This document shows, in pieces, positions 33,620 to 42,759 of a stretch of DNA of 64,000 nt. This stretch comes from Thalassorhabdus alkalitolerans (GTDB lineage: Bacteria; Bacillota; Bacilli; Bacillales; Marinococcaceae): assembly GCF_042656585.1 (NCBI RefSeq), contig NZ_JBHSPG010000009.1; one strand, written 5' to 3'. Each line of letters opens with the position of its first letter. The stretch's first letter is position 1. The position numbers were made by a program, and so were the translations under genes. The notes below the pieces were generated by a model. The model was not told the origin of the DNA and searched no databases. It saw only the letters and a list, made by a program, of their open reading frames with translations.

Positions 33620-34355
33620 CAAGCCAGTGATTTACTATGGTGAACCATTGCACCCAGCTATTTTTGTCGAAAGGACCAATCGGTTTATTATTCACTGCCA
33701 GCTTATTAATAAAGAACTAAACAAGCCGACAGGTGAGGTGGTTACCGTTCATCTTCCTGATCCAGGCAGGTTAAAGGAGTTGCTCATACCTGGGAGAAAA
33801 GTGTGGTTGCAGTACATAAATAAGCCTGCAAGAAAAACACAATGGAGCGCAGTTTTAGCCTCTTCTTCTGAAGGACAGCTTGTTTCAATTAATACCACTT
33901 TGCCCAATCGTTTAATTGAAACAGCCTTAAAAGAGAAAAAAATAGAGGAATTATGTGACTGGGAATTTAAGCGTGCAGAGTATAAGTTCGGTGATTCCCG
34001 GTGGGATTTTCTCCTTGAAAGCAAGGACAATAAAAAGATGTTATTAGAAGTGAAAAGTGTGACACTTGCAAAAGGTGAACGGGGCCTGTTTCCAGACGCT
34101 GTAACTAAAAGAGGAGCACGCCATGTACAAGAGTTATCTCATTTTCAAGAGAGAGAAAATATAGAAACCAGTGTTTTATTTGTGGCTCAGCGAAATGACG
34201 TAATGTCTATCAGTCCTGCAGACCATATCGATCCTGCTTTTGCAAAAGCTCTTCTTGATGCAAAAGAAAGAGGAGTAACATTGCTGGGGAGACGCTGTAT
34301 ACTGACACTGGAACACGTTCAATTAGGTGAAAGTCTGCCGGTATATGTTAAATAA
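33612..34355 (+). CDS. sfsA: SfsA family protein
   Basis: A 247-residue protein. The N-terminal OB-like domain (VERTNRFIIHC, HLPDPGRLKELLIPG) is followed by a PD-(D/E)XK nuclease-like domain (WDFLLESKDNKKMLLEVKSVTLA) with D-ExK residues. SfsA was named for sugar fermentation stimulation; its true role, perhaps a nuclease, is unresolved. ATG 33612 follows GGGTGAG; a GTG at 33600 is also in frame. It overlaps the end of the LOG gene by 8 bases. Confidence 0.87.
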   Translation: MSDKPVIYYGEPLHPAIFVERTNRFIIHCQLINKELNKPTGEVVTVHLPDPGRLKELLIPGRKVWLQYINKPARKTQWSAVLASSSEGQLVSINTTLPNRLIETALKEKKIEELCDWEFKRAEYKFGDSRWDFLLESKDNKKMLLEVKSVTLAKGERGLFPDAVTKRGARHVQELSHFQERENIETSVLFVAQRNDVMSISPADHIDPAFAKALLDAKERGVTLLGRRCILTLEHVQLGESLPVYVK

Positions 34356-34362
34356 AAAAGAC

Positions 34363-34490
34363 AAAAAAAAGAGGCGGCATGCAGCCACCCAAAATGGTAT
34401 CGTACGTATCAGAGGCAGGTTGAGATGATCTAAAATTGTCGAAAAAGGATATCTCTTGCTGTTTGGAATAGAACCAAAGCGCCTCCCTCT
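34363..34490 (-). ncRNA. Candidate small RNA (about 125 nt)
   Basis: A minus-strand intrinsic terminator (GGTGGC-TGCAT-GCCGCC then TCTTTTTTTT, at 34363-34390) lies between the sfsA end and the lemA terminator. No minus-strand gene feeds it, since lemA ends at its own terminator at 34744-34781. A TATAGT-like -10 at 34497-34502 would start an RNA at about 34490. GGAGGCGC at the 5' end can pair with GCCGCCTC near the 3' end. The identity is unknown and the -35 is weak. Confidence 0.45.
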
Positions 34491-34743
34491 GTCACTACTA
34501 TATCAAATTCGTAATATTTCTTCGTTTCTTGTTACATGGAATGAGAGAAAAATAAACTCCTTTATTTCTTTTCTTATTGGCAATTGGTCATTATATATAA
34601 CTCTAAGAATTTTTTTAAAAGTGAAGAAATCGTAAATTGTTATAGGTATCGTTACATTACTGATATACTGTGGATTCTTTCGTAAAAGCGGGTGGTTGCT
34701 CAGGACCGGGAGGCTTGAAACTTTCTTTCTTAACCGATCAGAA

Positions 34744-34781
34744 AAATAAAGAGGAGCAGTCGTACCTCCTTTTATGCTCCT
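34744..34781 (-). terminator. Intrinsic terminator of lemA
   Basis: GGAGCA/TGCTCC stem on the minus strand followed by CTTTATTTTT. It begins right after the lemA stop. Confidence 0.7.
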
Positions 34782-34783
34782 GC

Positions 34784-35338
34784 TTAAAAAGATACCTGAA
34801 CGTTTTCTTGTTCTGCTGCCGGAGTCTCTAAAAAGTCTCGTCTGTTAAAATTATGGATGTTTGCTACAAAGTTGGTAGGGATAGATTGGATGCGTGAGTT
34901 ATACTTTTTAACGGTATCATTGTATAGTTGACGAGCATCGGCAATCTTGTTTTCCGTTTGGATTAATTCTTCCTGCAAAGCTTTAAAATTTTCATTTGCC
35001 TTTAATTCCGGGTAATCCTCTCCCAAGGCAAATAAGTTTTCAAGCATTCCGCTCAATTGATCGTTTGCCTCCATTTGTTCAGCTCTATCATTTGAAGGTG
35101 CTGTGATTTGATTTCGTAATTCTATGACCTTTTCTAACGTTTCTTTTTCATGGGCTGCATATCCTTTTACCGTCTCTACGAGAGTTGGTATCAACTCATA
35201 TCTTCTCTTTAATTGCACGTCAATTTGGGCCCATGATTCTTCCACCCAATTTAAGCACTTAATTAGACTGTTATAGCCGATGATCCAGGAAATGATCGAA
35301 ACGACAAGTATGACACCTAATATAATGGCAAAAGTCAA
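34784..35338 (-). CDS. LemA family protein
   Basis: A roughly 184-residue LemA protein: an N-terminal membrane helix (about 3-22), then the LemA helical domain with CLNWVEESWAQIDVQLKRRYELIPTLVETVKGYAAHE and NSRIQSIPTNFVANIHNF near the C-terminus. The helical part would lie mainly in the cytoplasm or outside, depending on topology. Role unknown; LemA proteins often pair with YgcG or Htpx-type partners, none of which is seen here. TTG at 35336-35338 is preferred, after AAAGGGG; a GTG at 35350 is the other option. Confidence 0.82.
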   Translation of the reverse strand: MTFAIILGVILVVSIISWIIGYNSLIKCLNWVEESWAQIDVQLKRRYELIPTLVETVKGYAAHEKETLEKVIELRNQITAPSNDRAEQMEANDQLSGMLENLFALGEDYPELKANENFKALQEELIQTENKIADARQLYNDTVKKYNSRIQSIPTNFVANIHNFNRRDFLETPAAEQENVQVSF

Positions 35339-35729
35339 TGGACATAACACCCCTTTAGTGTGACTTCTTAATGTTGTCTAATCCTTATAGCAATAGCCTA
35401 TAAGTCATTATATCATGGTTTCCTGACAAATATTTGGAATCTTTAAATAAATTTGGAACGTAAATAAGAGTGAAAGGTTACGCCCTTCCATATAGAAAGA
35501 AGGTCGACTGGCTTCAGGAAACAGTGCTTTTGTCATAAAAGCATATCCTTACATCAAATATTGATTTAGAAGGCTGTAATTGTTTTTCTATACTTGAAAT
35601 AAAATTACCTGCAATTCATGAAAATTGTGTCTTTCTGACTGGTCTCATCGAGTATCTTATTTCCTATTCCTTCTGATCTCTTGTTCTTTAAAAAATTTCC
35701 ATATTACTTACAAAAGACAAACCAACAAT
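35339..35729. other. Upstream region of the 35.8 kb operon, no gene seen
   Basis: About 390 A+T-rich bases between lemA and the regulatory block at 35730. No frame with a credible start and ribosome binding site was found, and no RNA structure was recognised. Confidence 0.5.
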
Positions 35730-35762
35730 AATTTTGATAATTTTCTAAAAATTATCAAAATT
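35730..35762 (+). promoter_or_regulatory. Perfect 15-bp inverted repeat with an embedded CodY box
   Basis: Arms 35730-35744 and 35748-35762 are perfect reverse complements around CTA. The centre, AATTTTCTAAAAATT at 35739-35753, matches the CodY consensus at 14 of 15 positions. It ends 4 bases before the -35 hexamer, a typical place for repression. CodY would link the operon to branched-chain amino acid and GTP supply. Confidence 0.75.
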
Positions 35763-35765
35763 TTG

Positions 35766-35795
35766 TTGACTTGAGTGATAGCTCATCCTTATAAT
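35766..35795 (+). promoter_or_regulatory. SigA-type promoter of the Liv/leucine-catabolism operon
   Basis: TTGACT (35766-35771) and TATAAT (35790-35795) with an 18-base spacer. The predicted start at about 35802 gives a short leader carrying the cre-like site. Confidence 0.8.
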
Positions 35796-35808
35796 CAATC
35801 TTAGAAAG

Positions 35809-35824
35809 ATGATAGCGCTTACAT
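35809..35824 (+). promoter_or_regulatory. cre-like CcpA site in the operon leader
   Basis: ATGATAGCGCTTACAT fits the cre consensus TGWAANCGNTNWCA with one mismatch. It is just downstream of the transcription start, where CcpA-HPr(Ser-P) would block elongation when sugar is plentiful. Confidence 0.65.
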
Positions 35825-35840
35825 CAGAGGAGGGAAGAGG

Positions 35841-36620
35841 ATGCCAGCATTAGAAGTGGAAAACGTTTCACTTCAATTTGGGGGAGTTAAGGCTTTGGTA
35901 GACGTTACTTATCATATTGAAAAAGGAGAAATCTTTTCTCTTATTGGGCCTAATGGTGCAGGGAAAACAAGTATGCTGAACTGCATTAGCGGATTGTATA
36001 GTCCGTCTCAAGGCTCAATTAAATTTATGGGGAAGGATATTATCAACATGAAACCCCATAAAAGAACAAACTTAGGAATTTCCCGAGCTTTCCAGAACAT
36101 AGCTTTATTTTCACAAATGTCTGTGCTTGATAATTTAAAGCTGGGCCGGCACACAAAAATGAAGTCAGGACTTTTGTCTGGGGGATTCTATTGGGGAGCT
36201 GCTCAAAAAGAAGAAGTAGCTCACAGAAAAGCTGTGGAGGAAGTTATTGACTTTTTAGAGCTTAAGGATATTCGCCATACTCCAGTAGGAAGGCTTCCTT
36301 ACGGGCTGCAAAAAAGAGTAGAAGTAGGACGGGCCCTGGCATTACAGCCTGAGCTTATTCTCCTTGATGAGCCCATGGCTGGTATGAACAGCTCAGAGAA
36401 GCAAGACATGGCTCGTTTTATCCTTGATATGAATGCTCTCCAGGACATGACGGTAGTGCTGATTGAACATGATATGGGTGTGGTAATGGATTTATCCGAC
36501 CATATAGCCGTACTTGATTTTGGAAAGCTTATAGGCTTTGGTACACCTGAAGAGATAAAAGAAAATGAAGCGGTGATCAGTGCTTATTTAGGAGAGGAAG
36601 AAGATGAAGAAGTAAGCTGA
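35841..36620 (+). CDS. Liv-type ABC transporter ATPase (LivG-like)
   Basis: A 259-residue ATPase of the branched-chain amino acid/HAAT class. Walker A GPNGAGKTS at about 36-44, signature LPYGLQKRVEVGRAL, Walker B LILLDEPMAGMN and switch His in IEHDMGVVMDL. The LivG-type insert around the Q loop (FQNIALFSQMS) is present. It is the first gene of the cluster. It partners the LivF-like gene at 41851 for the two permeases. It starts after AGGAGGG. Confidence 0.9.
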   Translation: MPALEVENVSLQFGGVKALVDVTYHIEKGEIFSLIGPNGAGKTSMLNCISGLYSPSQGSIKFMGKDIINMKPHKRTNLGISRAFQNIALFSQMSVLDNLKLGRHTKMKSGLLSGGFYWGAAQKEEVAHRKAVEEVIDFLELKDIRHTPVGRLPYGLQKRVEVGRALALQPELILLDEPMAGMNSSEKQDMARFILDMNALQDMTVVLIEHDMGVVMDLSDHIAVLDFGKLIGFGTPEEIKENEAVISAYLGEEEDEEVS

Positions 36621-36640
36621 CAAGGGGAGGATTCTTATAA

Positions 36641-38515
36641 ATGGGAAAAGACACATTTCCAAAGCTTCTGTTAGAACTTGCAGAAAGTGAGCCAGAAAGG
36701 ACGGCTTTCAGAAAAAAAAGCCTTGGCATTTGGAAAGAAATTTCATGGAAAGAAGTCAAAGATAACGTTGAATCTTTCGCTCTTGCTATAAAGCACTTAT
36801 TTGAATTTCAAAAAGGTGACCGGATGGTCATCTTAAGTGACAATAGGCCGGAGTGGATCTATGCTGAGCTTGCTTGTCAAAGTCTTGGGGGGGTCTCAAC
36901 GGGGCTGTTTCAAGAAAGCACTCCTGAACAGCTTGATCACTTGATCAACGATTGTAAAGCTAAGATTATAGTAGCAGAAGACCAGGAACAGGTAGATAAA
37001 GTGTTAAAGATCATAGACCATCTTCCTTTAGTGGAAACAATTATTTTTATTAACCCAAAAGGATTAAAAAACTATTCTGATCACCGGCTCATTTTTTGGG
37101 ATGATGTTCAAAAAGCTGCAAATGAGAGCAGCGAAATAAACATCGTTAAAGAAATTGAACAGGGGAATGGTGAAGATCCAGCCTTCCTGTGTTACTCTCC
37201 GGGAACCATGGGACATCCTAAAGGAATCTTATTATCCCATTATAATTTACTGGCTACTGGTACAGCTCTTCAAGAAGTGGACCCGGTCTCTTCTAAAGAT
37301 GACTATCTATCATTCTTGCCTTTGGCATGGGCGTCTGAACAATTGATTGTATTGTCATTATCATTCCAGCAAAAATTAACAATTAATTTCCCAGAAGAAC
37401 CATCAACAGCCTTGCAGGACTTAAGGGAAATAGGTCCCCATCTCTTGATGGCAACTCCAAGAACCTACGAAAATATCATAGCTAGATTCAATCTCCGCAT
37501 CAATGATACCTCGTCCTTCAAGAAGAAAGTGTACAATTTTTTCAACCGCTATGGAAAACGAAAAGCAGAAGCAGACTTTGGAGGAAAACCTCTATCTTTA
37601 AAAGAGAAAGTCATCTACAAATTTGGCGACTACTTAGTGTTTAGTGCAATAAGAGATCACCTGGGATTAGCAAGAATCAAAAGGGCTTATATAAATGGAG
37701 CTTCTTTAGGTAATGAGGGGATGCATTTCTTTCATTCCATTGGAGTAAATGTGAAACAAACATATGGAGCCACTGAGCTTTCTGGTATTTCTCTTGTTCA
37801 AAGAGACGGAAAGCTAGATGCAGAAAGTGTGGGAGAACCTCTGCCCCATGTAGACCTTAAGATTACAGAGGATAAAGAGATCCTTATAAAATCCGCTGGA
37901 AAGTGTCTTGGTTATCTTAATGGGGAAGCACTGAACCTTGATCAAGACGGATATATAAACCTGGGAGATACAGGGGAAAAGCTGGAAGACGGCCAGGTTC
38001 GTCTGACTGGAAGGAAAGAAGAAGTCATTACTGGAGTACAAGGTCAAGCAGTTGCTCCAAGCTCGATAGAGAGCAAGCTGAAGATGAGTCCTTATATTCA
38101 AGAAGCTTTGCTTTATGGAAAACAGCAGCCTTATATGGTTGGCTTAATTAATATCAGTATGGAAAATGTAGGGAGATGGGCTGACAAAAAGCAGCTTTCC
38201 TACACTACCTATGAGGATTTGTCTACGAATCCGGATGTTATCCAGCTGATACATGAAGAAGTATCTCAGATCACCGCTCTCTTGCCAGAAAGCATTGATT
38301 TTAAGAAATTCATTATTCTTCCAAAGGAGCTTAATGCTTCAGAAGATGAAATGACTCCAACGTACAAGCTTAGGCGGCCTTACGTAGAACAAAAATATAA
38401 ACAGTTGCTTGATTCTTTATATTCCTCTGATGAAAGGGTTTCATTTACAAAAGGAAATGTAAACGAACAAATCATTCCTGTTATTTCATTAGGTGAAAAG
38501 AGGGAGGTTGCCTAG
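36641..38515 (+). CDS. Acyl-CoA ligase (FadD15-like) within the ABC operon
   Basis: A 624-residue AMP-forming acyl-CoA synthetase embedded between LivG and LivH genes. The conserved A3 motif, usually YTSGTTGxPKG, reads YSPGTMGHPKG (about 187-197), with Pro and Met replacing the usual Ser/Thr residues. Other motifs are intact: YGATELSG (A5), GDTGEK (A7) and TGRKEEVITG (A8). It would activate an imported acid to its CoA thioester. Placement inside transporter genes suggests coupling of uptake to CoA activation. Substrate is unknown. It has two bases of spacing (TAG-GTG) to the next gene. Confidence 0.87.
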   Translation: MGKDTFPKLLLELAESEPERTAFRKKSLGIWKEISWKEVKDNVESFALAIKHLFEFQKGDRMVILSDNRPEWIYAELACQSLGGVSTGLFQESTPEQLDHLINDCKAKIIVAEDQEQVDKVLKIIDHLPLVETIIFINPKGLKNYSDHRLIFWDDVQKAANESSEINIVKEIEQGNGEDPAFLCYSPGTMGHPKGILLSHYNLLATGTALQEVDPVSSKDDYLSFLPLAWASEQLIVLSLSFQQKLTINFPEEPSTALQDLREIGPHLLMATPRTYENIIARFNLRINDTSSFKKKVYNFFNRYGKRKAEADFGGKPLSLKEKVIYKFGDYLVFSAIRDHLGLARIKRAYINGASLGNEGMHFFHSIGVNVKQTYGATELSGISLVQRDGKLDAESVGEPLPHVDLKITEDKEILIKSAGKCLGYLNGEALNLDQDGYINLGDTGEKLEDGQVRLTGRKEEVITGVQGQAVAPSSIESKLKMSPYIQEALLYGKQQPYMVGLINISMENVGRWADKKQLSYTTYEDLSTNPDVIQLIHEEVSQITALLPESIDFKKFIILPKELNASEDEMTPTYKLRRPYVEQKYKQLLDSLYSSDERVSFTKGNVNEQIIPVISLGEKREVA

Positions 38516-39400
38516 GTGACGTTTTTTATGCAAATGCTGGTTAGCGGCATCGTAGTCGGCAGTATTTATGCGCTGGTAGCTTTAGGATTTGTTCTAATTT
38601 ATAAGGCTAGTGATGCTTTGAACCTGGCCAACGGTGAGTTTGTCTTAATCGGGGCATATGTATGTTTAACTCTTATCACTATTTTTCAAATCCCGTTTCT
38701 ACTCGCATTAGCCATTACCTTGGCGGTAAACGCCGTTATAGGGCTGGGAGTTGAGAAGACCGTTCTTCGGCCATTACAGAATGCTCCAGTTATTTCAGTG
38801 ATAATGGCAACCATAGGACTTGCAAGTTTACTCGGGGGGATTGTTCACCTGATTTGGGGACATCAAACAAGAACGTATCCGCAAATCTTTCCAGCCACAC
38901 CAATTAGAGCCGGGGATTTAGTCATTACCCCGGTGTATCTCTGGTCCTTTGTCATTGTTATGACACTGCTTCTTCTTTTTACGCTGTTTTTCAAATACTC
39001 AAAGATGGGCCTTGCGATGAGGGCTGTTGCCGATGACCAAATGGCTGCACAGTCTATGGGGATAAGTGTGAAAAAGGTCTTTGCTGTAACCTGGGCCATT
39101 GCTTCTATCGTAGCTGCTGTAGGGGGAGTCTTGTTAGGAAACATCAATGGTGTAAATGCAACCATGGCTATTATTGGCCTGACTGTCTTGCCAGTTGTCA
39201 TATTAGGTGGACTTGACAGTATTCCGGGAGCTATAGTTGGCGGCTTTACAATCGGGATTTTCCAAAGCATGGCGGGTGGATACCTGGATCCAATGGTTGG
39301 AGGAGGGTTAAAAGAAGTAGTCCCGTTTATCCTTGTAGTTTTCATTTTAATGCTTAGACCACATGGATTGTTCGGTAAGGGCGGTATAGAAAGGGTGTGA
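38516..39400 (+). CDS. Liv-type ABC transporter permease (LivH-like)
   Basis: A 294-residue permease with about eight helices. The family segments LVALGFVLIYKASDALNLANGEFV near the N-terminus and MGISVKKVFAVTWAIASIVAAVGG around 185-210 match LivH. It forms the membrane channel with the LivM-like protein encoded next. GTG start directly after the ligase stop, with GGGAGG upstream. Confidence 0.9.
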   Translation: MTFFMQMLVSGIVVGSIYALVALGFVLIYKASDALNLANGEFVLIGAYVCLTLITIFQIPFLLALAITLAVNAVIGLGVEKTVLRPLQNAPVISVIMATIGLASLLGGIVHLIWGHQTRTYPQIFPATPIRAGDLVITPVYLWSFVIVMTLLLLFTLFFKYSKMGLAMRAVADDQMAAQSMGISVKKVFAVTWAIASIVAAVGGVLLGNINGVNATMAIIGLTVLPVVILGGLDSIPGAIVGGFTIGIFQSMAGGYLDPMVGGGLKEVVPFILVVFILMLRPHGLFGKGGIERV

Positions 39401-39409
39401 TGGGAGAAA

Positions 39410-40471
39410 ATGAGAAATCCTTTTGTCATGGAATGCGGTAATTATAAAACAAAATACAATCATGATATGGCACTCTTCACGATACCGAGAGTGAAGATGA
39501 GAATGATTTTGCTTATTGCCCTTTTTGCCTTAGTGCCGCTGTTTACATCAAATTACGTAGTAGGTTTGGCGACCCTTTGTTTAATTGCCTCCATAGGGGC
39601 AATCGGTCTTAACATCTTAACTGGGTTTACTGGCCAAATCTCCATCGGAGTGGGGGCTTTTCTAGGGGTAGGGGGATATACGTCGGCTATTTTAACAACG
39701 AGTCTTGGTCTAAGTTTCTGGCTGGCGGTTCCAGCCGCAGGACTTGTTACAGCCTTTGTCGGAGGAATATTTGGAATTCCGTCACTTAGGCTGAAAGGTT
39801 TATATCTTGCCATCGCCACACTTGCAGCTCAAGTAATTATTCTTTTTGTCATCAGCAGATGGGACGGATTAACAGGAGGAACTTCCGGTATGGTGCTGCA
39901 ACGCCCCTCAATTGGCGGGTATACCTTAATGTCGGCCTCCAGTTATTACTATCTCTGCCTGGTCATCCTGCTGTTTACTACCATCTTTTCTCTCAATCTA
40001 TTTAGGACAAGAACAGGCCGGGCTTTCATGGCGGTCAGAGACCAGGATGTTGCTGCTCAAATTATGGGAATTAATTTATTCAACTATAAAGTAATTGCTT
40101 TTGCCATCAGTTCTTTCTTCGTTGGAATTGCAGGGGCTTTAATGGGACATTACACCATGATTGTTAGTCCTGAGCTTTACAGTATTGATGTTTCAATTCA
40201 GTACTTAGCAATGATCCTGGTCGGCGGACTTGGGAGCATTCTAGGAGCAATTCTAGGCGCCTTTTTTATCACATTGATGCCCGTTGGCCTTTCCTATTTC
40301 ACTGAAGTTTTATCTGTGTTTCTGCCTAATGCCGGCCACCAGTTAGCAGCGATTCAGGAAATTGCTTTTGGGGCAGTCATTATTTTGTTTCTTATTTTTG
40401 AACCAGGAGGGCTTGCCCATATCTGGAGCAATATAAGAAATTACTTCAAGCTTTGGCCGTTTACCTATTAA
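39410..40471 (+). CDS. Liv-type ABC transporter permease (LivM-like)
   Basis: A 353-residue permease with about nine helices; the core has GLNILTGFTGQISIGVGAFLGVGGYTSA and the coupling-helix region VRDQDVAAQIMGINLFNYK. A 25-residue N-terminal polar extension is not usual in the family, so an ATG further in is possible. Partner of the LivH-like protein. Its last bases precede the binding-protein gene by 57 bases. Confidence 0.9.
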   Translation: MRNPFVMECGNYKTKYNHDMALFTIPRVKMRMILLIALFALVPLFTSNYVVGLATLCLIASIGAIGLNILTGFTGQISIGVGAFLGVGGYTSAILTTSLGLSFWLAVPAAGLVTAFVGGIFGIPSLRLKGLYLAIATLAAQVIILFVISRWDGLTGGTSGMVLQRPSIGGYTLMSASSYYYLCLVILLFTTIFSLNLFRTRTGRAFMAVRDQDVAAQIMGINLFNYKVIAFAISSFFVGIAGALMGHYTMIVSPELYSIDVSIQYLAMILVGGLGSILGAILGAFFITLMPVGLSYFTEVLSVFLPNAGHQLAAIQEIAFGAVIILFLIFEPGGLAHIWSNIRNYFKLWPFTY

Positions 40472-40527
40472 TGAGGATACCAGACGTTTTGTCTGTTCCT
40501 GATAAAAGAAAACATGGGGGAGATCAA

Positions 40528-41766
40528 ATGACAATAAAGTGGAAAAGATGGGTTGGGGCAGCAGGTACAGGCATGCTATTAGCAGGAGCACTGTCAGCAT
40601 GTGGAGGCGGTGAGGAAGGAGCCAGCAGTACTCAGGACGCTGAAGGAGAAGCTGACGTAGCAGAAGCCGGCGATACAGTGAAAATCGGTGCTCTTTACGA
40701 TATTACTGGAGGAACAGGAGATGTTGGTTCTCCATACGCTGACGGCGAGGAGGCATATGTGGAATGGCTAAATGAAAACGGCGGTATTGATGGTGTTACG
40801 GTGGAGTTAATTGGCGAGGATTACGCTTATGATATTTCAGAGGGACAAAGGATTTATCAAACCCTGAGAGACCGCCACGAAGTAGCCGCCGTATTAGGAT
40901 GGGGAACAGCTGATACAGAAGCACTTAGGCAGCAGGTTGCTAATGATCAATTGCCATACTTCTCAGCTGCTTATTCAGAAAATTTAAAAGATATGGATGA
41001 AAGCCCTTATAATTTCTTAACTGCAGCTACTTACTCTGATCAAGGAAGAGCAGTTGTCCAATGGATTAAAGAAAACCATGAAGGAGACGGTGATCCTACA
41101 TTAGCACTATTATATAACGATACAGCTTTTGGTCGCTCTCCGGTTGAAGATATTAAGGAATATGCTGCCGAGCATGGTGTAGAGGTTGTGGATGAGCAGG
41201 TCATTGATGTAGCAGCCACAGAGGCACAATCTCAAATGCTTAATATGCAGAGTAAAGACCCCGATTATGCTATTATCCAACAAACCTGGGGAGCAACATC
41301 AACTATACTTCGTGAAGCACAGACACTTGGAATTGATACACAATTTATCGGATTAAACTGGGCTACAGGTGAAGGTGTCATTGATATTGCAGGGGATGCT
41401 GCTGAAGGGATGATTGGAGTAGTAACTCATGCCTTTCCATATGAGGACCTGGAAGGATTGGGCGAAATTGAAGAATATTTAGAAACTCAAGGAAAAACAT
41501 TAGAAGATATTGACCAGAAATTTGTCCAGGGATGGGTAACTGCAAGCATAATGGCAGAAGGAATCCGCAATGCCCCTGACTTAACAGGAGACGGCATTAA
41601 AGAAGGAATTGAACAGATTAGTGATTTGGATCTTAACGGTTTGGCAGCACCGGTGAGTTTCTCAGCTGATGATCATGCGGGAACGAAGGATATCAGGCTG
41701 GCTCAAGTGAAAGATGGTCAGTTTGAGATTATTGAAGACTACTTCAGTCACGAAGATTACGAATAG
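40528..41766 (+). CDS. Liv-type ABC substrate-binding lipoprotein
   Basis: A 412-residue Peripla_BP_6 protein. The lipobox LSAC (Cys about 25) marks a lipid-anchored binding protein. The acidic linker is followed by VKIGALYDITGGTGDVGSPYADG, with the typical LIGEDYAYDISEGQRIYQTL and AAVLGWGTADTEALRQQV. Leucine or branched amino acids are classical ligands, but relatives also bind aromatic or fatty acids. Start ATG 40528 lies 7 bases after GGGGGAG; the frame open from 40453 has no site. The protein is strongly acidic, as in halophiles. Confidence 0.9.
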   Translation: MTIKWKRWVGAAGTGMLLAGALSACGGGEEGASSTQDAEGEADVAEAGDTVKIGALYDITGGTGDVGSPYADGEEAYVEWLNENGGIDGVTVELIGEDYAYDISEGQRIYQTLRDRHEVAAVLGWGTADTEALRQQVANDQLPYFSAAYSENLKDMDESPYNFLTAATYSDQGRAVVQWIKENHEGDGDPTLALLYNDTAFGRSPVEDIKEYAAEHGVEVVDEQVIDVAATEAQSQMLNMQSKDPDYAIIQQTWGATSTILREAQTLGIDTQFIGLNWATGEGVIDIAGDAAEGMIGVVTHAFPYEDLEGLGEIEEYLETQGKTLEDIDQKFVQGWVTASIMAEGIRNAPDLTGDGIKEGIEQISDLDLNGLAAPVSFSADDHAGTKDIRLAQVKDGQFEIIEDYFSHEDYE

Positions 41767-41850
41767 AATATCGGCAGAGGAACATAGGGATAACTTACTG
41801 TGTTCCTCATGTCTTTATCATCTATCTTACTTAAAGAACGGAGTGTTGAT

Positions 41851-42639
41851 ATGCTTCGCGTTCATAATTTAGAAACGGTCTACTCAAAGATAATAGTATC
41901 TTTAAAAGGGGTGTCTCTTGAGGTACCAGAAGGGAAAATTGTGGCGTTGATGGGAAGCAACGGTGCCGGAAAATCCACAACCCTAAAGTCGATTTCTGGT
42001 CTCCTTAAAGGTGAAGGGGGACAGATAGTCAATGGTTCCATTTCTTTTAACAATGAGTCACTCAATGGACTGACGCCTGATCAAGTAGTAAGCAAAGGAA
42101 TCTTTCAATGTATTGAAGGAAGAAGGGTGTTTAAGCATTTAACAGTAGAAGAAAATTTGCTGGCTGGAGCCTATACAAGAAAAGACCGTAACCAGTTGAA
42201 ACCAGACCTGGAAAGAGTGTATCACTATTTCCCGAAGCTTAAAGCCTTGAAAGGAAGAGCTGCAGGATTCCTTTCTGGCGGGGAGCAGCAGATGCTTGCC
42301 ATTGGCAGGGGAATCATGGCTAAACCAAAAGTTCTGTTGCTTGATGAGCCATCTTTAGGTATAGCTCCTTTGTTAGTCAAAGAAATTTTCCACAATATTA
42401 AAGAAATCAATAAGGAAGAAGGGACCTCTATTCTGGTTGTTGAACAAAATGCCAATGTAGCACTCTCCATTGCTGATTACGGCTATATCATGGAAAACGG
42501 CCGTATTGTTCTCCAAGGAAAGGTAGCTCAACTGCTTGATAACGACGAAGTGAAAGATTTGTACTTAGGCGGAGGAAGTAATGGGAGAAACAATTACCGA
42601 AACACAAAAACTTACAGACAAAAGAAGCGTCCGGTGTAG
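41851..42639 (+). CDS. Liv-type ABC transporter ATPase (LivF-like)
   Basis: A 262-residue ATPase: Walker A GSNGAGKST (about 38-46), signature LSGGEQQMLAIGRGIM, Walker B VLLLDEPSLGIAP and switch His replaced by Gln-type VEQNAN, as is normal for LivF. The last residues overlap a hairpin (42624-42650). ATG 41851 follows CGGAG by 7 bases. It completes the five-component importer. Confidence 0.9.
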   Translation: MLRVHNLETVYSKIIVSLKGVSLEVPEGKIVALMGSNGAGKSTTLKSISGLLKGEGGQIVNGSISFNNESLNGLTPDQVVSKGIFQCIEGRRVFKHLTVEENLLAGAYTRKDRNQLKPDLERVYHYFPKLKALKGRAAGFLSGGEQQMLAIGRGIMAKPKVLLLDEPSLGIAPLLVKEIFHNIKEINKEEGTSILVVEQNANVALSIADYGYIMENGRIVLQGKVAQLLDNDEVKDLYLGGGSNGRNNYRNTKTYRQKKRPV

Positions 42640-42650
42640 TGGGACGCTTC
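42624..42650 (+). other. Intra-operon hairpin after the ABC genes
   Basis: GAAGCGTCC/GGACGCTTC perfect stem with no T-run. It sits between the transporter part and the catabolic part of the cluster and may be a processing or stability element rather than a terminator. Confidence 0.6.
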
Positions 42651-42759
42651 CCCGCATATATTCCTAGGAGGGACCACTCCTTATCTAGGATCATTTTTCT
42701 TATGAATTCTGAGCATTTGCTCAGTGTACACGCTGCTATAAATAAAGGAGGAATAAAGA

